From: JALOLG01 sp963722415
GTDB taxonomy: Bacteria; Actinomycetota; Acidimicrobiia; Acidimicrobiales; Ilumatobacteraceae
NCBI GenBank assembly: GCA_963722415.1
Contig: CAVRNI010000039.1
Coordinates: forward strand, 258,315-322,314
DNA length: 64,000 nt
Direction: 5' to 3'
The translations under genes were made by a program, and so were the position numbers. A model generated the notes under the pieces. The model had not been told where the DNA came from. It made no database searches and saw only the letters and a list, made by a program, of their open reading frames with translations. Within the stretch, counting starts at the first letter, position 1, and each line of letters opens with the position of its first letter. Shown piece after piece: positions 44,793-55,860 of the stretch.

Positions 44793-47700
44793 ATGAACAG
44801 TCACCGGTCCACGAAGCTGATCCTCCAGCTGACACCCTGCATCGCGGCGATGGCGACCGTCCTCGTGTCGGTCCCGCAATCGCCCGCGTCGGCGATCACC
44901 AGCGGCGGCGTGCCCGGGCCCCCGCGTCGGTCCGCCGCCGTGATCGCAGCCGGGCCAGAGCACACCTGCGCCCGGCTGTCGGACGGGACGGTGAAGTGCT
45001 GGGGACGCAACGACCACGGACAACTCGGCCAGGGCGACACCGTCTCTCGCGGTTTCGAGGTCGGCACGATGGGTGACGACCTGCCACCCGTCGACCTCGG
45101 CACCGGACGTACGGCAATCGCGATCTCCGCCGGCATCGGACACACGTGTGCGCTCCTCGACGACCACACGGTGAAGTGCTGGGGATCCAACGTCTCGGGG
45201 CAGCTCGGGCCAGGGGGACACCGCGGACCGCGGTGACGGCCCAGGAGAGCTCGGTGACAACCTCGCCGCGATCGACCTCGGCACCGGACGCACGGCGACG
45301 GCGATCTCGTCCGGCGGATACCACAACTGTGCGATCCTCGACGACGCATCGGTGAAGTGCTGGGGATACGACAACTTCGGCGAGCTCGGTCTGGGCTACT
45401 TCGAAATCACCGGCGATGAACCCGGTGAGATGGGCGACAACCTGCCGGCAGTGGATCTCGGCACAGGGCGTACCGCCACCGCGATCGCGGCCGGCCTCGC
45501 CCACAGCTGCGCGATCCTCGACGACGGCACCGCGAAGTGCTGGGGGGCGAACACGCATGGCGAGCTCGGTCAGGGCGATACCGACAACCGCGGCAACAAC
45601 CTCGGCGACATGGGCGACGCGTTGCCCGCGATCGATCTCGGCACCGGCCGCACCGCAACGGCGATCAGCGCCGGACTCGCGCACACATGCGCGATCCTCG
45701 ACGACTACGCCCTCAAGTGCTGGGGCTCGAACGGCCTCGGCCAGCTCGGCCAGGGCGACACCGAGACCCGCGGCGACGAGACCGGCGAGATGGGCGACGC
45801 TCTGCTCGAGATCGACCTCGGTGGTGGCGCGGTCTTCGGCGTGGCCGCCGCCGGGAATCACACGTGCGCCGTCACCTCCTTCGACGACGTCAAGTGCTGG
45901 GGCCGCAACAACTTCGGCCAGCTCGGCCAAGGGACCAACGTTGCGCAGGGCGACAACGGCGGCGAGATGGGGGTCGCACTCGCCAGCGCCAACCTCGGAA
46001 CCGGACGATCGGCCATGGCGGTGAGCGTGGGGAACGATCACTCATGCGCACTACTCGACGACCTGACGATGAAGTGCTGGGGTCGCAACGTTTGGGGCCA
46101 GCTCGGTAAGACCCAGGCCGGCAACACCGGCGACGGGGCCGGCGAGATGGGCGACTTCCTCCCGGCGATCGACGTCGGCACCCAGGACGCCGTGACGGCC
46201 GTCGCGACCGGAGCAGCGCACACATGCGCGTTGCTCGACACCGGTGCCGTGAAGTGCTGGGGCGACAACGCCTCCGGCAAGCTCGGTCTCGGCGACACGA
46301 TCGACCGCGGCGACATGGCCGGTCAGATGGGTGCCGTCCTCCCCGCCGTCAACCTCGGTACCGGCCGCACGGCGACAGCGATCGCAGCCGGCGGCAACCA
46401 CACGTGCGCGATCCTCGACACCGCCGCCGTGAAGTGCTGGGGCGAGAACGGCTCCGGGCAGCTCGGTCAAGGGAACACCGCCGACCGCGGTGACGGCCCG
46501 GGTGAGATGGGCGACAACCTGGCGCCGATCGACCTCGGCGCCGGTCGCACGGCGACGGCGATCGCGGCCGGCGCGGGGCACACCTGCGCGATCCTCGACG
46601 ACGGCGAGATCAAGTGTTGGGGGCAGAACGGCTCGGGTCAACTCGCTCAGGGTGACACGGCGACACGAGGTGACGGCCCGGGCGAGATGGGCGACAACCT
46701 CGACCCGACCGACATCTTGCCGAACGCGGTCGCGATCGCCGCCGGACAGCTCCACACGTGCGCGCTCTTCGGCGGCGGCGTCGTCTACTGCTGGGGCCAG
46801 AACGTGTTGGGCCAACTCGGCCAGGAGAACACGACCAACTGGGGAGACGGCGGCACTCGATGCCGTCGATTCCGATCGATCTCGGCACCGGACGCACCGC
46901 GATCGCGATCGCCGCCGGTGGCTACCACTCGTGCGCGGTCCTCGACGACGGCACCGCCAAGTGCTGGGGCGCCAACGGTTCGGGCAACCTCGGGCAGGGC
47001 GACACCACGACCCGCGGCGACGGCGCCGGCGAGATGGGCGACGGTCTCGATGCGATCGACCTCGGCACCGGTCGCACCGCGATCACCGTCGGCGCCGGGC
47101 TGGAGCACACGTGCGCGGTGCTCGACGACGGAAGTGCGAAGTGTTGGGGTCAGAACGCCTTCGGGCAGCTCGGTCGCTTCAACACGAGCGACATCGGCGA
47201 CGGCGCCGGCGAGATGGGCGACAGCCTCGCCGCGATCGACCTCGGCACCGGCCGCACCGCCACGGCGCTCGCCGGCGGGACCGACCACTCGTGCGCGCTG
47301 TTGGACAGCCGCGCCCTGCGGTGTTGGGGCGGCAACGGCCAGGGCCAGCTCGGACAGGGCGACACCATCGCCCGAGGTGACAACGTCGCCGAGATGGGCT
47401 TCCTCCTCCCCGTGCGACTCGCCGGCAACTCACACGTGTCACCGGTCATCGACGTGCCGTTGCCACCGACCGATGTCGCGGCAGTCGCCGGCGTCGCGTC
47501 GGCCACGGTGACGTGGGAGATGCCGGAGGACAACGGCGGCCGGCCGATCCAGGGCTTCCGGGTCCAGTCGGCGCCCGCCGGTACCTCGTCGTGGTCGACG
47601 CGGATCGTCAGCACCGGATCTTTGGCCACCAACGCCCTCGTCACGGGACTGGACGCAGCGGCGGTGCAGTTCCGGGTGGCGGCGATCAGCGTGATCGGTG

Positions 47701-48917
47701 CGAGCGCGTACTCGTCGCCGTCGGCGGCCGTCGTTCCCGCCCCGGTGCCGGCCGCACCCCTCCTGCCCGGCCCGGTCGGTACGGACCTCGTCACGGTGCC
47801 TCCGGCGCGCCTCCTCGACACCCGTGGACCGGACTCCACCGTCGACGGTCTGAGCTCCGGCGGCGGACTGGCGCCCGCCGGCTCGGTCACCGAGGTCCAG
47901 ATCACCGGACGCGGCGGGGTGCCCGGCGACGCCGGCGGAGCGATCCTCAACGTCACCGTCGTCGGCGCCGACGTGGCCGGGTTCGCGACCGTCTTCGGTT
48001 GCACCGACACGATCCCGACCGCCAGCAACCTCAACTATTCCAGCGGACAGACGATCGCCAACAACACCATCGTCGAGCTCTCGCCCACGGGCAGCGTGTG
48101 CGTCTACACCGACGCGGCGGCTCACCTCCTCGTCGACGTGAACGGCTACCTCCCCGCCGGCAGCCATGTCGGCACCGTGGCACCGGCTCGCTTGCTCGAC
48201 ACCCGCGGTCCGAGCTCGACCATCGACGGTCTGCACGCAGGTGGCGGTCCGGCCGCTGCGGGCTCCGTCACCGAGGTCCAGATCACCGGACGCGGCGGCG
48301 TCCCCGCGGACGCCATCGCGGCGATCCTCAACGTCACCGTCGTCGGTCCGGCGGGCGATGGATTCGCGACGATCTTCCCGTGCCTGCCCGTCCCTCCGAC
48401 GGCGAGCAACCTCAACTACGCGGCCGGACGCGACATCCCCAACGGCGCCGTCGCCCAGCTGTCGCCGCAGGGGACGGTGTGTGTCTTCACCCACGCGTCC
48501 GCCCATCTCCTGATCGACGTCAACGGGTACCTCCCCGGCGGTACGTCGGTGGGAACGCTCGCTCCGGCGCGACTGCTCGACACCCGGGGCCCGAGCTCCA
48601 CCGTCGACGGCCTGCACTCCGGCGGAGGACCGGCGCCGGCTGGCTCCGTCACCGAGGTTCAGATCACCGGACGCGGTGGCGTCCCCCAGAACGCAACCAG
48701 CGCGATCCTCAACGTCACCGTCGTCGGCCCCCACGCCGACGGGTTCGCCACCGCGTTCGATTGCGCGGCCGTCGTGCCGACGGCCAGCAACGTCAACTAC
48801 ACGACCGGTCGCGACATCCCCAACAACACGATCACCAAGCTGTCGCCGTCCGGCACCGTGTGCATCTACACCGATGCCGCCGCGCATCTGCTCGTCGATG
48901 TCAACGGGTACGCGTGA
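44793..48917 (+). CDS. large secreted RCC1-repeat protein with FN3 and PARLLDTR repeats, frameshifted
   Basis: About 1,374 residues. A signal peptide (MNSHRSTKLILQLTPCIAAM) precedes about fourteen RCC1-type repeats of about 60 residues. Each has an AAGxxHTCAxLDD and VKCWGxNxxGQLGQGDTxxRGD core, forming a probable beta-propeller pair stabilised by the repeated Cys pairs. An FN3 domain (PPTDVAAVAGVASATVTWEM) follows. Then come three repeats of about 130 residues with APARLLDTRG, EVQITGRGG and LLVDVNGY, a surface domain common in actinobacteria. Frame changes lie near 45205-45215 (extra G in a G-run) and near 46850-46862. Probably an adhesin or surface-binding protein. Confidence 0.82.
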
Positions 48918-48947
48918 CGCGGCCTGACGCGCCTGATCCGCGTCGCG

Positions 48948-50382
48948 TCAGTTGGTGTCGTCGGCCATCGCACCGATGTGGCGGAGCGCGGTCAGGCTCG
49001 GCAGGAACGTGTACGCGCCGCCTCGCGTCCGTACGAACCGTGGCAGGCCCGTCAGCGTGATCGAGCCGGACGCGGTCGGGATGTCGAACCGGCTCTCGGC
49101 CGTGTCGTTGGCGCCGAGCAGCGGGTCGTTCGTGCCGGTGAGCTCGGGGTGCTGGAGCCCGAGGTTGAGCCAGTCGTACTGGACGGACTCGAACTGGGCG
49201 GCGAGGTCGGCGCAGAGGAAGTTGCCGAGCAGCCCCCGCTCGACGTCGTCCGGGTGCTCTCGGTCGAACGGCGGCCCGTACGGCATGCCCCGGCGGACGA
49301 GCCGGCGCGTGCCGTTGGCGACCCGCTGCACGATCTTGGCCCCGCGTGGGTTGCAGCGACGGGTGTGGGCGCCGACCGGGCAGCGCAGACCCGTCACTGT
49401 CGTCGACGAAGTCGAAGTCGGTGTCGGACACGCCCGGTGTCGGTGACGGGTTCAAGGGCGACAGCTCCAGCGGCGTCCCGTCGCGCCACCGGCCGCAGAG
49501 CTTGGCGGCGACGATCTCGCGCATCGCGTCACGCCGGGTCCCGTTCGGCGTGATGGCCGCCTCGGCGCCGAGTGGGAGCAACTCCTCGGCTAAGCGATCG
49601 CGCAACACGGCGTCAGCCGCGTCGTCGAGGAAGGTCTCGAAGGCCGCCGTGTCCTGGGCGAGGATGCGGAAGGCGTTGAACGCGCCGTTGTTGCCGAGCG
49701 CTGTGGGCTGTGGCACCCGCCAGGTGACTCCTTCGAACGCGGTCGGGTGGCCGAGCAGCACCGTGCCGAGGGGCGCCAGCGGCTGAGGGTCGGGGAACAG
49801 CGACGGATCGTGGATCCCCTCGAACCGCGGCTGGGAGATGTTGTCGCGGTAACCGAAGTGGACGGTGTTCCCGTCGTACAACGCCCCGTCGAGCACGCCG
49901 ACCAGTTCGAACGCGTGACCGGCCAGGCCCGCCAGCGCGCCGCGCTGGACGTCGTCGAGCGCGGCCACCTCATCGGCGTAGATCGAGGCGATGACGTGCA
50001 CGCGTTCGGCGTCGCGGAACGGCTCGATCCACGTCTCGGGCGCGGACTCGCCGAGATCGCCGAGCTTGACGTTGCGCGCCGCCATCCCCTCGACGAACGG
50101 AGCCGGGAACGACTCGAGTGACGACGCCGGGAGCCGAAGCGCGCGCAGCCCGGCGAACGTGATCCCGAGGTTGAAGAACGTCTCGGGCTTGTGCGCCCAC
50201 TCGGCCGCGGGCGTGATGGCGGGCGCGAGCGCGCGATCGTCGCCCGCCGTCGCGCCGATCCATCGCCGCGCCGAGGCGACGTCGGCGACACGCAAGACGA
50301 GGTGGCGAACCCGCTGGGTGCGATAGCCGCGCAGGATGTTGCCCTGAACGTCGGCGAGGTCGACGGTGACGGTGCTCACCAT
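48948..50382 (-). CDS. DyP-type heme peroxidase, frameshifted
   Basis: A dye-decolorizing-type peroxidase of about 478 residues. The start VDLADVQGNILRGYRTQR is typical. The GxxDG-like motif is HFGYRDNISQPRFEG: the Asp is kept and the last Gly is Asn. The heme-pocket segment RCPVGAHTRRCNPR and the C-terminal region are in another frame; the change is near 49390-49400 (DDSDG). No Tat signal. Last gene of a three-gene operon, overlapping the preceding gene by 7 bp. Likely cytoplasmic, H2O2-dependent oxidation of an unknown substrate. Confidence 0.85.
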
Positions 50383-50996
50383 CCCATCCCCAGGTGCTCA
50401 CGGACCTGCGCCACCGAATACCCCGGGTAGCCGCGATACGCGCCCAGGAGGACGTTCGGGTTGGTGTGCATGCGCAACGTCAGCACCCGGCTCAGCGCGC
50501 GGAGGTCGGTCACGTCGGCGATCTCCGTCACGTCGTCGGGCAGTTGGTACAGGTCGTGGCGGTGCACCCAGTCGATGAACTCGTCGACGTGCTGCTTGCA
50601 CGGCGTGAGCGGTGGGTCCTGCACGATCGCGACGATCGCGTCGAAGGCGTGCCCGAGCGTGACGATGAAGTCGCGGATGTACGTGTGGAAGTCGCCGTCG
50701 TAGTACGAGAACATCAACAGGTTGTCGTCGACGATGGCGAAGCGCGCGAAGTGGACCGTGCCGACGTTGTCGAGCCCGCTGTAGATCTCGTCGATTCCGC
50801 TGGCGACGACGGCCGCGGCCTGGGCCCTGCCCACGGCAGACGTATCGGCCAGGGGCATCACGAGACTCATCGCCCGCATCAGGTTGTCGCTCGGTTGCCG
50901 GGCATCGGGCGGCCCGCCTTCGGCCACCGCCGGGTGCTCGCGCCACGCCCAGTAGCGCACGAGCAGACGTTCGAACCATTGCTCCAGCCGGCCCAT
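50376..50996 (-). CDS. conserved protein of unknown function in peroxidase operon
   Basis: A 206-residue soluble protein, start ATG 50996. It shows GTVHFARFAIVDDNLLMFSY followed by DGDFHTYIRDF. The strands look like a ferredoxin-like dimeric fold similar to the DyP/EthD superfamily; this is inference. It lies between a catalase-family gene and a DyP gene with overlaps on both sides (TGATG and 7 bp), so the three proteins are probably made in equal amounts and may work together. His and Cys (LTPCKQHVDEF) could be functional. Confidence 0.65.
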   Translation of the reverse strand: MGRLEQWFERLLVRYWAWREHPAVAEGGPPDARQPSDNLMRAMSLVMPLADTSAVGRAQAAAVVASGIDEIYSGLDNVGTVHFARFAIVDDNLLMFSYYDGDFHTYIRDFIVTLGHAFDAIVAIVQDPPLTPCKQHVDEFIDWVHRHDLYQLPDDVTEIADVTDLRALSRVLTLRMHTNPNVLLGAYRGYPGYSVAQVREHLGMGW

Positions 50997-52057
50997 CAGC
51001 GCACCTCCTGCGGCGCCGCGAGGTGCACGGGGCAGCCGATCGCGCCCCGCTCCTCGGCGGCCAACTCGTACACCTCGCCACGGGCCCGGAGGATCTCGTC
51101 ACCGGAGGCTTCGATCCCGGCGGTGAGGCGCATCGGGTTGTAGCTCAACCGTTCGCACTGGTCGATCTGGTCGTCGGCGACGCGGTCGAGGTACAGCGAG
51201 CCCATCATCACGGCGCGGCGGGTGACCGGCCAGGCCTTCGTCGGATCGTCGAACGCGTCGCCCTCGTCGCCGATCGTCATCTTGAGCTCGAAGCGGGCCG
51301 GCGCGACCTTCAGCCGTTGCCGCATCTCGGTCGACAGGAAGTCCGTCGCGGCCGTGAGCGGATCGTCGAGCGGGCAGACGCCGGCGACCGGTTGCCAGGC
51401 GAACCGCACGTGTCGCCGGGCGCCGTCGTCGCCGACGACCACGAACGTGTGGACGGCGTGGTACTTGACGCGCGCCCAGCTGATCGGGACCGCTTGCATG
51501 CCCGCACCCGCGACGCCTGCCTGGGCGTCGCGTTGCCGCCCGGCGTAGGCGAGGAGGCCCGCCGCGCCGCTCGCCGTCTGCCCAGGGGGCGGCGGGACGA
51601 GCGGTAGCTCGAGCCGCAAGTGGTCGAGCAGCTTCTGCCACCAGCGCTCGCGGGTGACGGGACGAGGGAGGTCGGCCTTGGCGACTTCGAGGAACTCCGC
51701 ACGAGTACGGGCGATGAACACGTCGAGCGACACGGCGATGAGGTCGACGTCGACGCTCTCACCGCCCTGTTCGTCGAGGTGGAACTTGGTCGCCATGCCC
51801 CGGATGTCCTGCCACTCGTCGTGGCGCTGCGCTTCGCTCGAACTGTTCGAGAACCGCACCGTCACCGGGACGCGTTGGCCTCCGAAGTGCTCGGCCACGC
51901 AATACCGACGGGCGACGTCGGAGGCGACGAAGTGCCCGATCACACCGAGCCCGTGCGTGTGCGCCCAGCGGGTCCCTGGCCGGTGGTCGATCACGTCGTT
52001 CCGGAACGCCGCCAGCAGTTCGCGTGCCGCGATCTGGTGTGCGTCGCGTCCCATCAT
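50996..52057 (-). CDS. catalase-family heme protein
   Basis: A 353-residue mini-catalase-like protein. The N-terminal heme-side motif is RWAHTHGLGVIGHF, matching the catalase H-x-K-G-type distal His region with Lys changed. The heme-binding segment is VTVRFSNSSSE followed by DIRGMATKFH. The proximal Tyr is probably in CERLSYNPMRL. Catalase-related proteins of this size act as peroxidases, allene-oxide-synthase-like enzymes or lipid hydroperoxide enzymes rather than classic catalases. First gene of the operon with an unknown protein and a DyP peroxidase. Divergent from the cyclase/NB-ARC gene. Confidence 0.82.
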   Translation of the reverse strand: MMGRDAHQIAARELLAAFRNDVIDHRPGTRWAHTHGLGVIGHFVASDVARRYCVAEHFGGQRVPVTVRFSNSSSEAQRHDEWQDIRGMATKFHLDEQGGESVDVDLIAVSLDVFIARTRAEFLEVAKADLPRPVTRERWWQKLLDHLRLELPLVPPPPGQTASGAAGLLAYAGRQRDAQAGVAGAGMQAVPISWARVKYHAVHTFVVVGDDGARRHVRFAWQPVAGVCPLDDPLTAATDFLSTEMRQRLKVAPARFELKMTIGDEGDAFDDPTKAWPVTRRAVMMGSLYLDRVADDQIDQCERLSYNPMRLTAGIEASGDEILRARGEVYELAAEERGAIGCPVHLAAPQEVR

Positions 52058-52146
52058 GCATGAACCTCCATCTGTGTGGCGCGAACAGTAGCCATCGAGC
52101 GGATGACGAACTGACGCGTCTTCGTCGGGTCTGTCACAATCAGGCC

Positions 52147-54810
52147 GTGCGCGATGCGGACGTCCCGACGGGCACGATGACGTTCGTCTTCACCGACATC
52201 GTCAGCTCCACCCGGTTGTGGAACGACCCGTCGTCGATGGGCCCGGCGCTCAGGATGCACGACGAGATCCTCCGCAACGTTCTCGTCGCCGAGGGCGGAT
52301 ACATCTTCTCCACGACCGGTGACGGCTTCGGAGCCGCGTTCGAGCATGCCGATGCTGCGATCCGGGCGGCGGTGTTGGCGCAACGCCGCCTCGGACAGAC
52401 CCAGTGGCCGAACGGCGCCGACATCGCGGTGCGGATCGGAATGCACCTCGGCCGTGCCGAGGAGCGCGACGGCAACTACTTCGGGCCACCGGTGAACCGG
52501 AGTGCGCGTGTGATGGCGATCGCGCAGGGTCGCCAGATCGTCGTCACGGCGACGGTGCGTGCTGCCGCCGAGACCTGGCTCCCCGACGACATCACACTCG
52601 TGCCCCTCGGCGAGGTCGAGCTGAAGGACATCACCGAACCGATCGAGGTGTTCTCGGTCGCCAGTGACGGCGTCGACGTGCCGACGCGACCGGACCGGGC
52701 GCCGGCGCTCGTTGCCGGCAACCTGCCGGAACGGGTAGCGACGCTCGTCGGACGGGGACGCGCCGTGTCCGATGTCGTCGAGGCGCTCGACAACCACCGG
52801 CTCGTCACGCTCGTCGGTGTCGGTGGAGTCGGCAAGACGACGCTGGCGACCGACGTGGGCCGCAACGTTCATGGGTTCCCGGACGGTGTCTGGCTCGTGA
52901 AGCTCGGACAGATCCAGGAGGGCCGCGCGGTCGTCGGCGCGATCGCGGACGCGCTCGGTTTGTCGGCGACGGGTGTCACGCTCGACGAGCTGATCGACAA
53001 CGCGCTGCGTGCCCGGCGCATGGTTCTGCTGCTCGACAACTGCGACCACGTCCTCGACGCGGTCGGCGATGCGGTCGGCGCGATCCTCGGCGGCACGCCG
53101 AACGTCCATGTGCTGGCGACGAGTCGCGAGCCACTCCGGCTCGCCGGCGAACGCGTCGTCCCAGTGCTCCCGCTCGCCGTGCGGCAGCCGGGACCCGGGC
53201 AGAGCGACGCGGCCGAACTGTTCCTGCAACGCGCCGCGGAGAGCGGCGCATCGCTCGACCCGGCGGCGCACGGCGCTGCCATCGACGAGCTGTGCCGGCG
53301 ACTCGACGGGCTCCCACTGGCGATCGAGTTGGCGGCGGCGAAGACCCGCGCCTTCGATCCGTCTCGACTGGTCGACCTGCTGGACCACCGGTTCCAGCTG
53401 CTCGGTGCCGATCACCGCTCGGGCGATGCCCGGCATCAGACGCTCCACGCGACGTTCGACTGGTCGTACGAGCTGCTCGACAAGGGCGACCGGATGGTGT
53501 TCGACCGGCTCGGGGTGATCGCCGGTCCGTTCGACATCGACGACGCAGTCGCGCTCTGCGCGGACGTCGTGACCGAGTTCGACGTGATCACGTCGCTCGC
53601 GTCGCTCGTCGACAAGTCGCTCGTGCAGCGGCTCGCTTCGTCGCCACCGTTCCGCCTGCTCGAATCACTCCGCGAGTTCTCCCTGGAGCAGCTGGTCGCG
53701 GCGGGCGCCGATCAGTCGGTGCACCGCCGACATGCGGAACGGTTCCGCGACCTGGCGGCGACGCTGCGCCGGACGTGCCTGGGACCGCGCGAGCCTGCGA
53801 TCTTCGATCTCATCACCGCCCAGGTCAACGACTTCGAGGCCGCGACACGATGGGCGGCGGCCAACGGCGAGCTCGACTGGGCGCTGTCGATCGTCGTCGA
53901 CCTCAACACGATCGGGTTTCAGCGCGGCTGGCGGCCGGCCGCGACGTGGCTCGCTGACCTGCTCCGTGCACCGCCCGACCCGCTTCCCGACGCGTGGGCC
54001 GACTTCCTCGCCGCGTCGTCGGCGACGGCACTCAACGAGCTCGGAGCGGTGGGCCGCGCGCGCGAGCTCGCAGGTGCGGCCCTGTCCGCCGATCCGGACA
54101 ACCCCCAGGCGCTGATCGTGCTCGCTCATCTGGCGCGTCATCCGAACGAGTGCTACGAGAACGCACGGCGGGCGCGCGAAGCGGCCGCGGAACGTGCGCA
54201 GCTGCAATGGGAGCTCAACGCCGCGACGTATCAGGGGTTCGGCGCCGTGGTCGACGGGAACACGGCGGAGGCGCTCGACGTCGCCAGGGAGATCCGCCTC
54301 CGCGGCGACGAGCTCGCCGACCGCAGCACGATCGGCTGGTCCCACTACGTGGTCGCGCGGGCCCTGTCGTCGACCGATCCGGCGCGCGCACTCGTGGCGC
54401 TCGACGAGGCCCGAGCGGTCGCCGACGAGGTGGCCAACCCGAACCTCGAGATCAGCTCCCGGCGTCAACGCGCGTCGGCGCTGATCACGGGCGAGGATCC
54501 GGAGGCGGCCGAGGACGCGATCCGCTCGTTGCTCGATCGCACACTCGAGCTCGGTGAGATCGATCAGGCGCGGCGCACGTGTGCGCTCACCGGGGTGACA
54601 CGGGCGATGCGCGGTGACGATGAGACGGCGGCGCTGCTCATCGGCCGCCTCGGCCTCCCGATCCGGACACCGGCCGATCTCGTCCACTACCAACGCATCG
54701 CCGACGAGCTCGCCGAGCGTCTCGGTGATCGCCACCAGCCGCTGCTCGAGCGGGGACGCTCGATGTCGATCAGCGACACGATCGACCTCACCATCGCCGC
54801 CCTGCGCTGA
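52147..54810 (+). CDS. class III nucleotidyl cyclase fused to NB-ARC ATPase and TPR-like domain
   Basis: An 887-residue STAND-type regulator. The cyclase domain (about 10-170) shows FVFTDIVSSTRLW, STTGDGFGAAF (second metal Asp) and NRSARVMAIAQGRQIVV. The NB-ARC domain (about 195-480) shows the P-loop GVGGVGKTTLA, VLLLDNCDHVLD (Walker B) and GLPLAIELAAAKTRA. A TPR-like region ends the protein. No LuxR or other DNA-binding domain follows. Such proteins are frequent in actinobacteria and probably link ATP-dependent sensing to cyclic-nucleotide output. Start GTG 52147. The TIR gene begins 87 bp downstream on the same strand. Intact frame. Confidence 0.87.
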   Translation: MRDADVPTGTMTFVFTDIVSSTRLWNDPSSMGPALRMHDEILRNVLVAEGGYIFSTTGDGFGAAFEHADAAIRAAVLAQRRLGQTQWPNGADIAVRIGMHLGRAEERDGNYFGPPVNRSARVMAIAQGRQIVVTATVRAAAETWLPDDITLVPLGEVELKDITEPIEVFSVASDGVDVPTRPDRAPALVAGNLPERVATLVGRGRAVSDVVEALDNHRLVTLVGVGGVGKTTLATDVGRNVHGFPDGVWLVKLGQIQEGRAVVGAIADALGLSATGVTLDELIDNALRARRMVLLLDNCDHVLDAVGDAVGAILGGTPNVHVLATSREPLRLAGERVVPVLPLAVRQPGPGQSDAAELFLQRAAESGASLDPAAHGAAIDELCRRLDGLPLAIELAAAKTRAFDPSRLVDLLDHRFQLLGADHRSGDARHQTLHATFDWSYELLDKGDRMVFDRLGVIAGPFDIDDAVALCADVVTEFDVITSLASLVDKSLVQRLASSPPFRLLESLREFSLEQLVAAGADQSVHRRHAERFRDLAATLRRTCLGPREPAIFDLITAQVNDFEAATRWAAANGELDWALSIVVDLNTIGFQRGWRPAATWLADLLRAPPDPLPDAWADFLAASSATALNELGAVGRARELAGAALSADPDNPQALIVLAHLARHPNECYENARRAREAAAERAQLQWELNAATYQGFGAVVDGNTAEALDVAREIRLRGDELADRSTIGWSHYVVARALSSTDPARALVALDEARAVADEVANPNLEISSRRQRASALITGEDPEAAEDAIRSLLDRTLELGEIDQARRTCALTGVTRAMRGDDETAALLIGRLGLPIRTPADLVHYQRIADELAERLGDRHQPLLERGRSMSISDTIDLTIAALR

Positions 54811-54897
54811 CCCGGTCGCGCAACGGCAAATCGAGCCGCTGAAACGGCGCGCCGCAGTAGTGTCCCGACCGCACGCGCCAGTTCGGGGGGTGGTGCG

Positions 54898-55831
54898 ATG
54901 ACCCGTGTCTTCATCTCCTACAGCCGGAACGATCGTCGCCGGAACCGTCGGGCGGTCACCGACCTCGCACGCGCACTCGACGCGGCCGGCTATGCGGTCT
55001 GGCGCGACAACGAGTTGTACGGCGGGCAGTCGTGGTGGGACGAGATCCTCAGCCAGCTGCGGATGGCCGACGCGGTCGTGGCCGTCATCAGCCCGACGTC
55101 GGCGAAGTCGGCGGCCTGCCGCTCCGAGCTCGGCTACGCCAGCGCCGTCCGTCGGATCGTGATCCCGGTCCAGGTCGACGACCTCGGTCCCGAAAGCGCG
55201 CCCGGCACGCTGCCTTCGGTCCAGTGGATCGACTACCGGAAGCGGTCGCAGGATGCGCTGCTGTCGTTGGTCAAGGCGGTCAACCGGGCCAGCCCTGATC
55301 CATTGCCCGATCCGCTCCCGGACGCGCCCGAGGCCCCTCCCCCGCCCCGCCCGCGGAACAAGTGGTGGCAGCGACCGAAGATCCGGCTCCTCGGCGCGGG
55401 CGCCGCGGTCCTGGTCGCGCTCGTCGCCGTCGTGCTCGTCGCCGTCGCGATCTGGCCGGACTCCGGCGGCGACACCGATGTGAGCGTCCCAGGCGATCGT
55501 GCGTGGACCGACACCGGGATGGAGGTCGGCGTCGGCGACGTGGTGACCGTGCGATCGAGTGGGGAGATCGTGCACGACACCGCTCTGCCGAACCCCGTCG
55601 GGCCCGACGGTGACGTGGAGTCCGAACTGCGCCAGTTCAATGTCATCATCCGACGTCAACCACGCCGCCTTGATCGGTCGCGTCGGCGACGAGGGTGTGC
55701 CGTTCCTCGTCGGCGCGTCGAGTCAGTTCACGGCCGACCACAGCGGCATCCTCTACCTCGGCATCAACGACGTCGGGGTCCAGAACAACACGGGCAGCTT
55801 CACCTCGGTCATCACGATCGCCCCGCCGTGA
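54898..55831 (+). CDS. TIR-transmembrane protein with LecA-like outer domain, frameshifted
   Basis: About 310 residues. An N-terminal TIR domain (1-130) shows RVFISYSRND, AGYAVWRDNELYGG and SAACRSELGYAS. Glu77 sits where the NADase Glu of TIR enzymes lies. A Pro-rich linker leads to one transmembrane helix (about 163-186). The outer domain (about 197-310) resembles the PA-I/LecA galactose lectin: VGVGDVVTVRSSGEIV, HAALIGRVGD, SGILYLGINDV and NNTGSFTSVI. The ND and NN pairs match calcium/sugar ligands of LecA. The frame changes near 55640-55650 (FNVIIRR versus SSDVNHAALIG). It may sense a sugar outside and signal through TIR inside. Confidence 0.8.
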
Positions 55832-55860
55832 CCGGCGGGCAAGCCGCGCGCGTCGTCACA

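Noticed and set aside
51023..53448. Large open frames opposite the catalase-like and cyclase/NB-ARC genes
   Set aside because: No domain or codon-use support; the opposite strand has complete catalase-like and P-loop motifs.
54898..55831. Full Pycsar defence system
   Set aside because: No cyclic-nucleotide-binding domain is seen in the TIR protein and the upstream cyclase is fused to NB-ARC, unlike known PycC; kept only as a hypothesis in findings.
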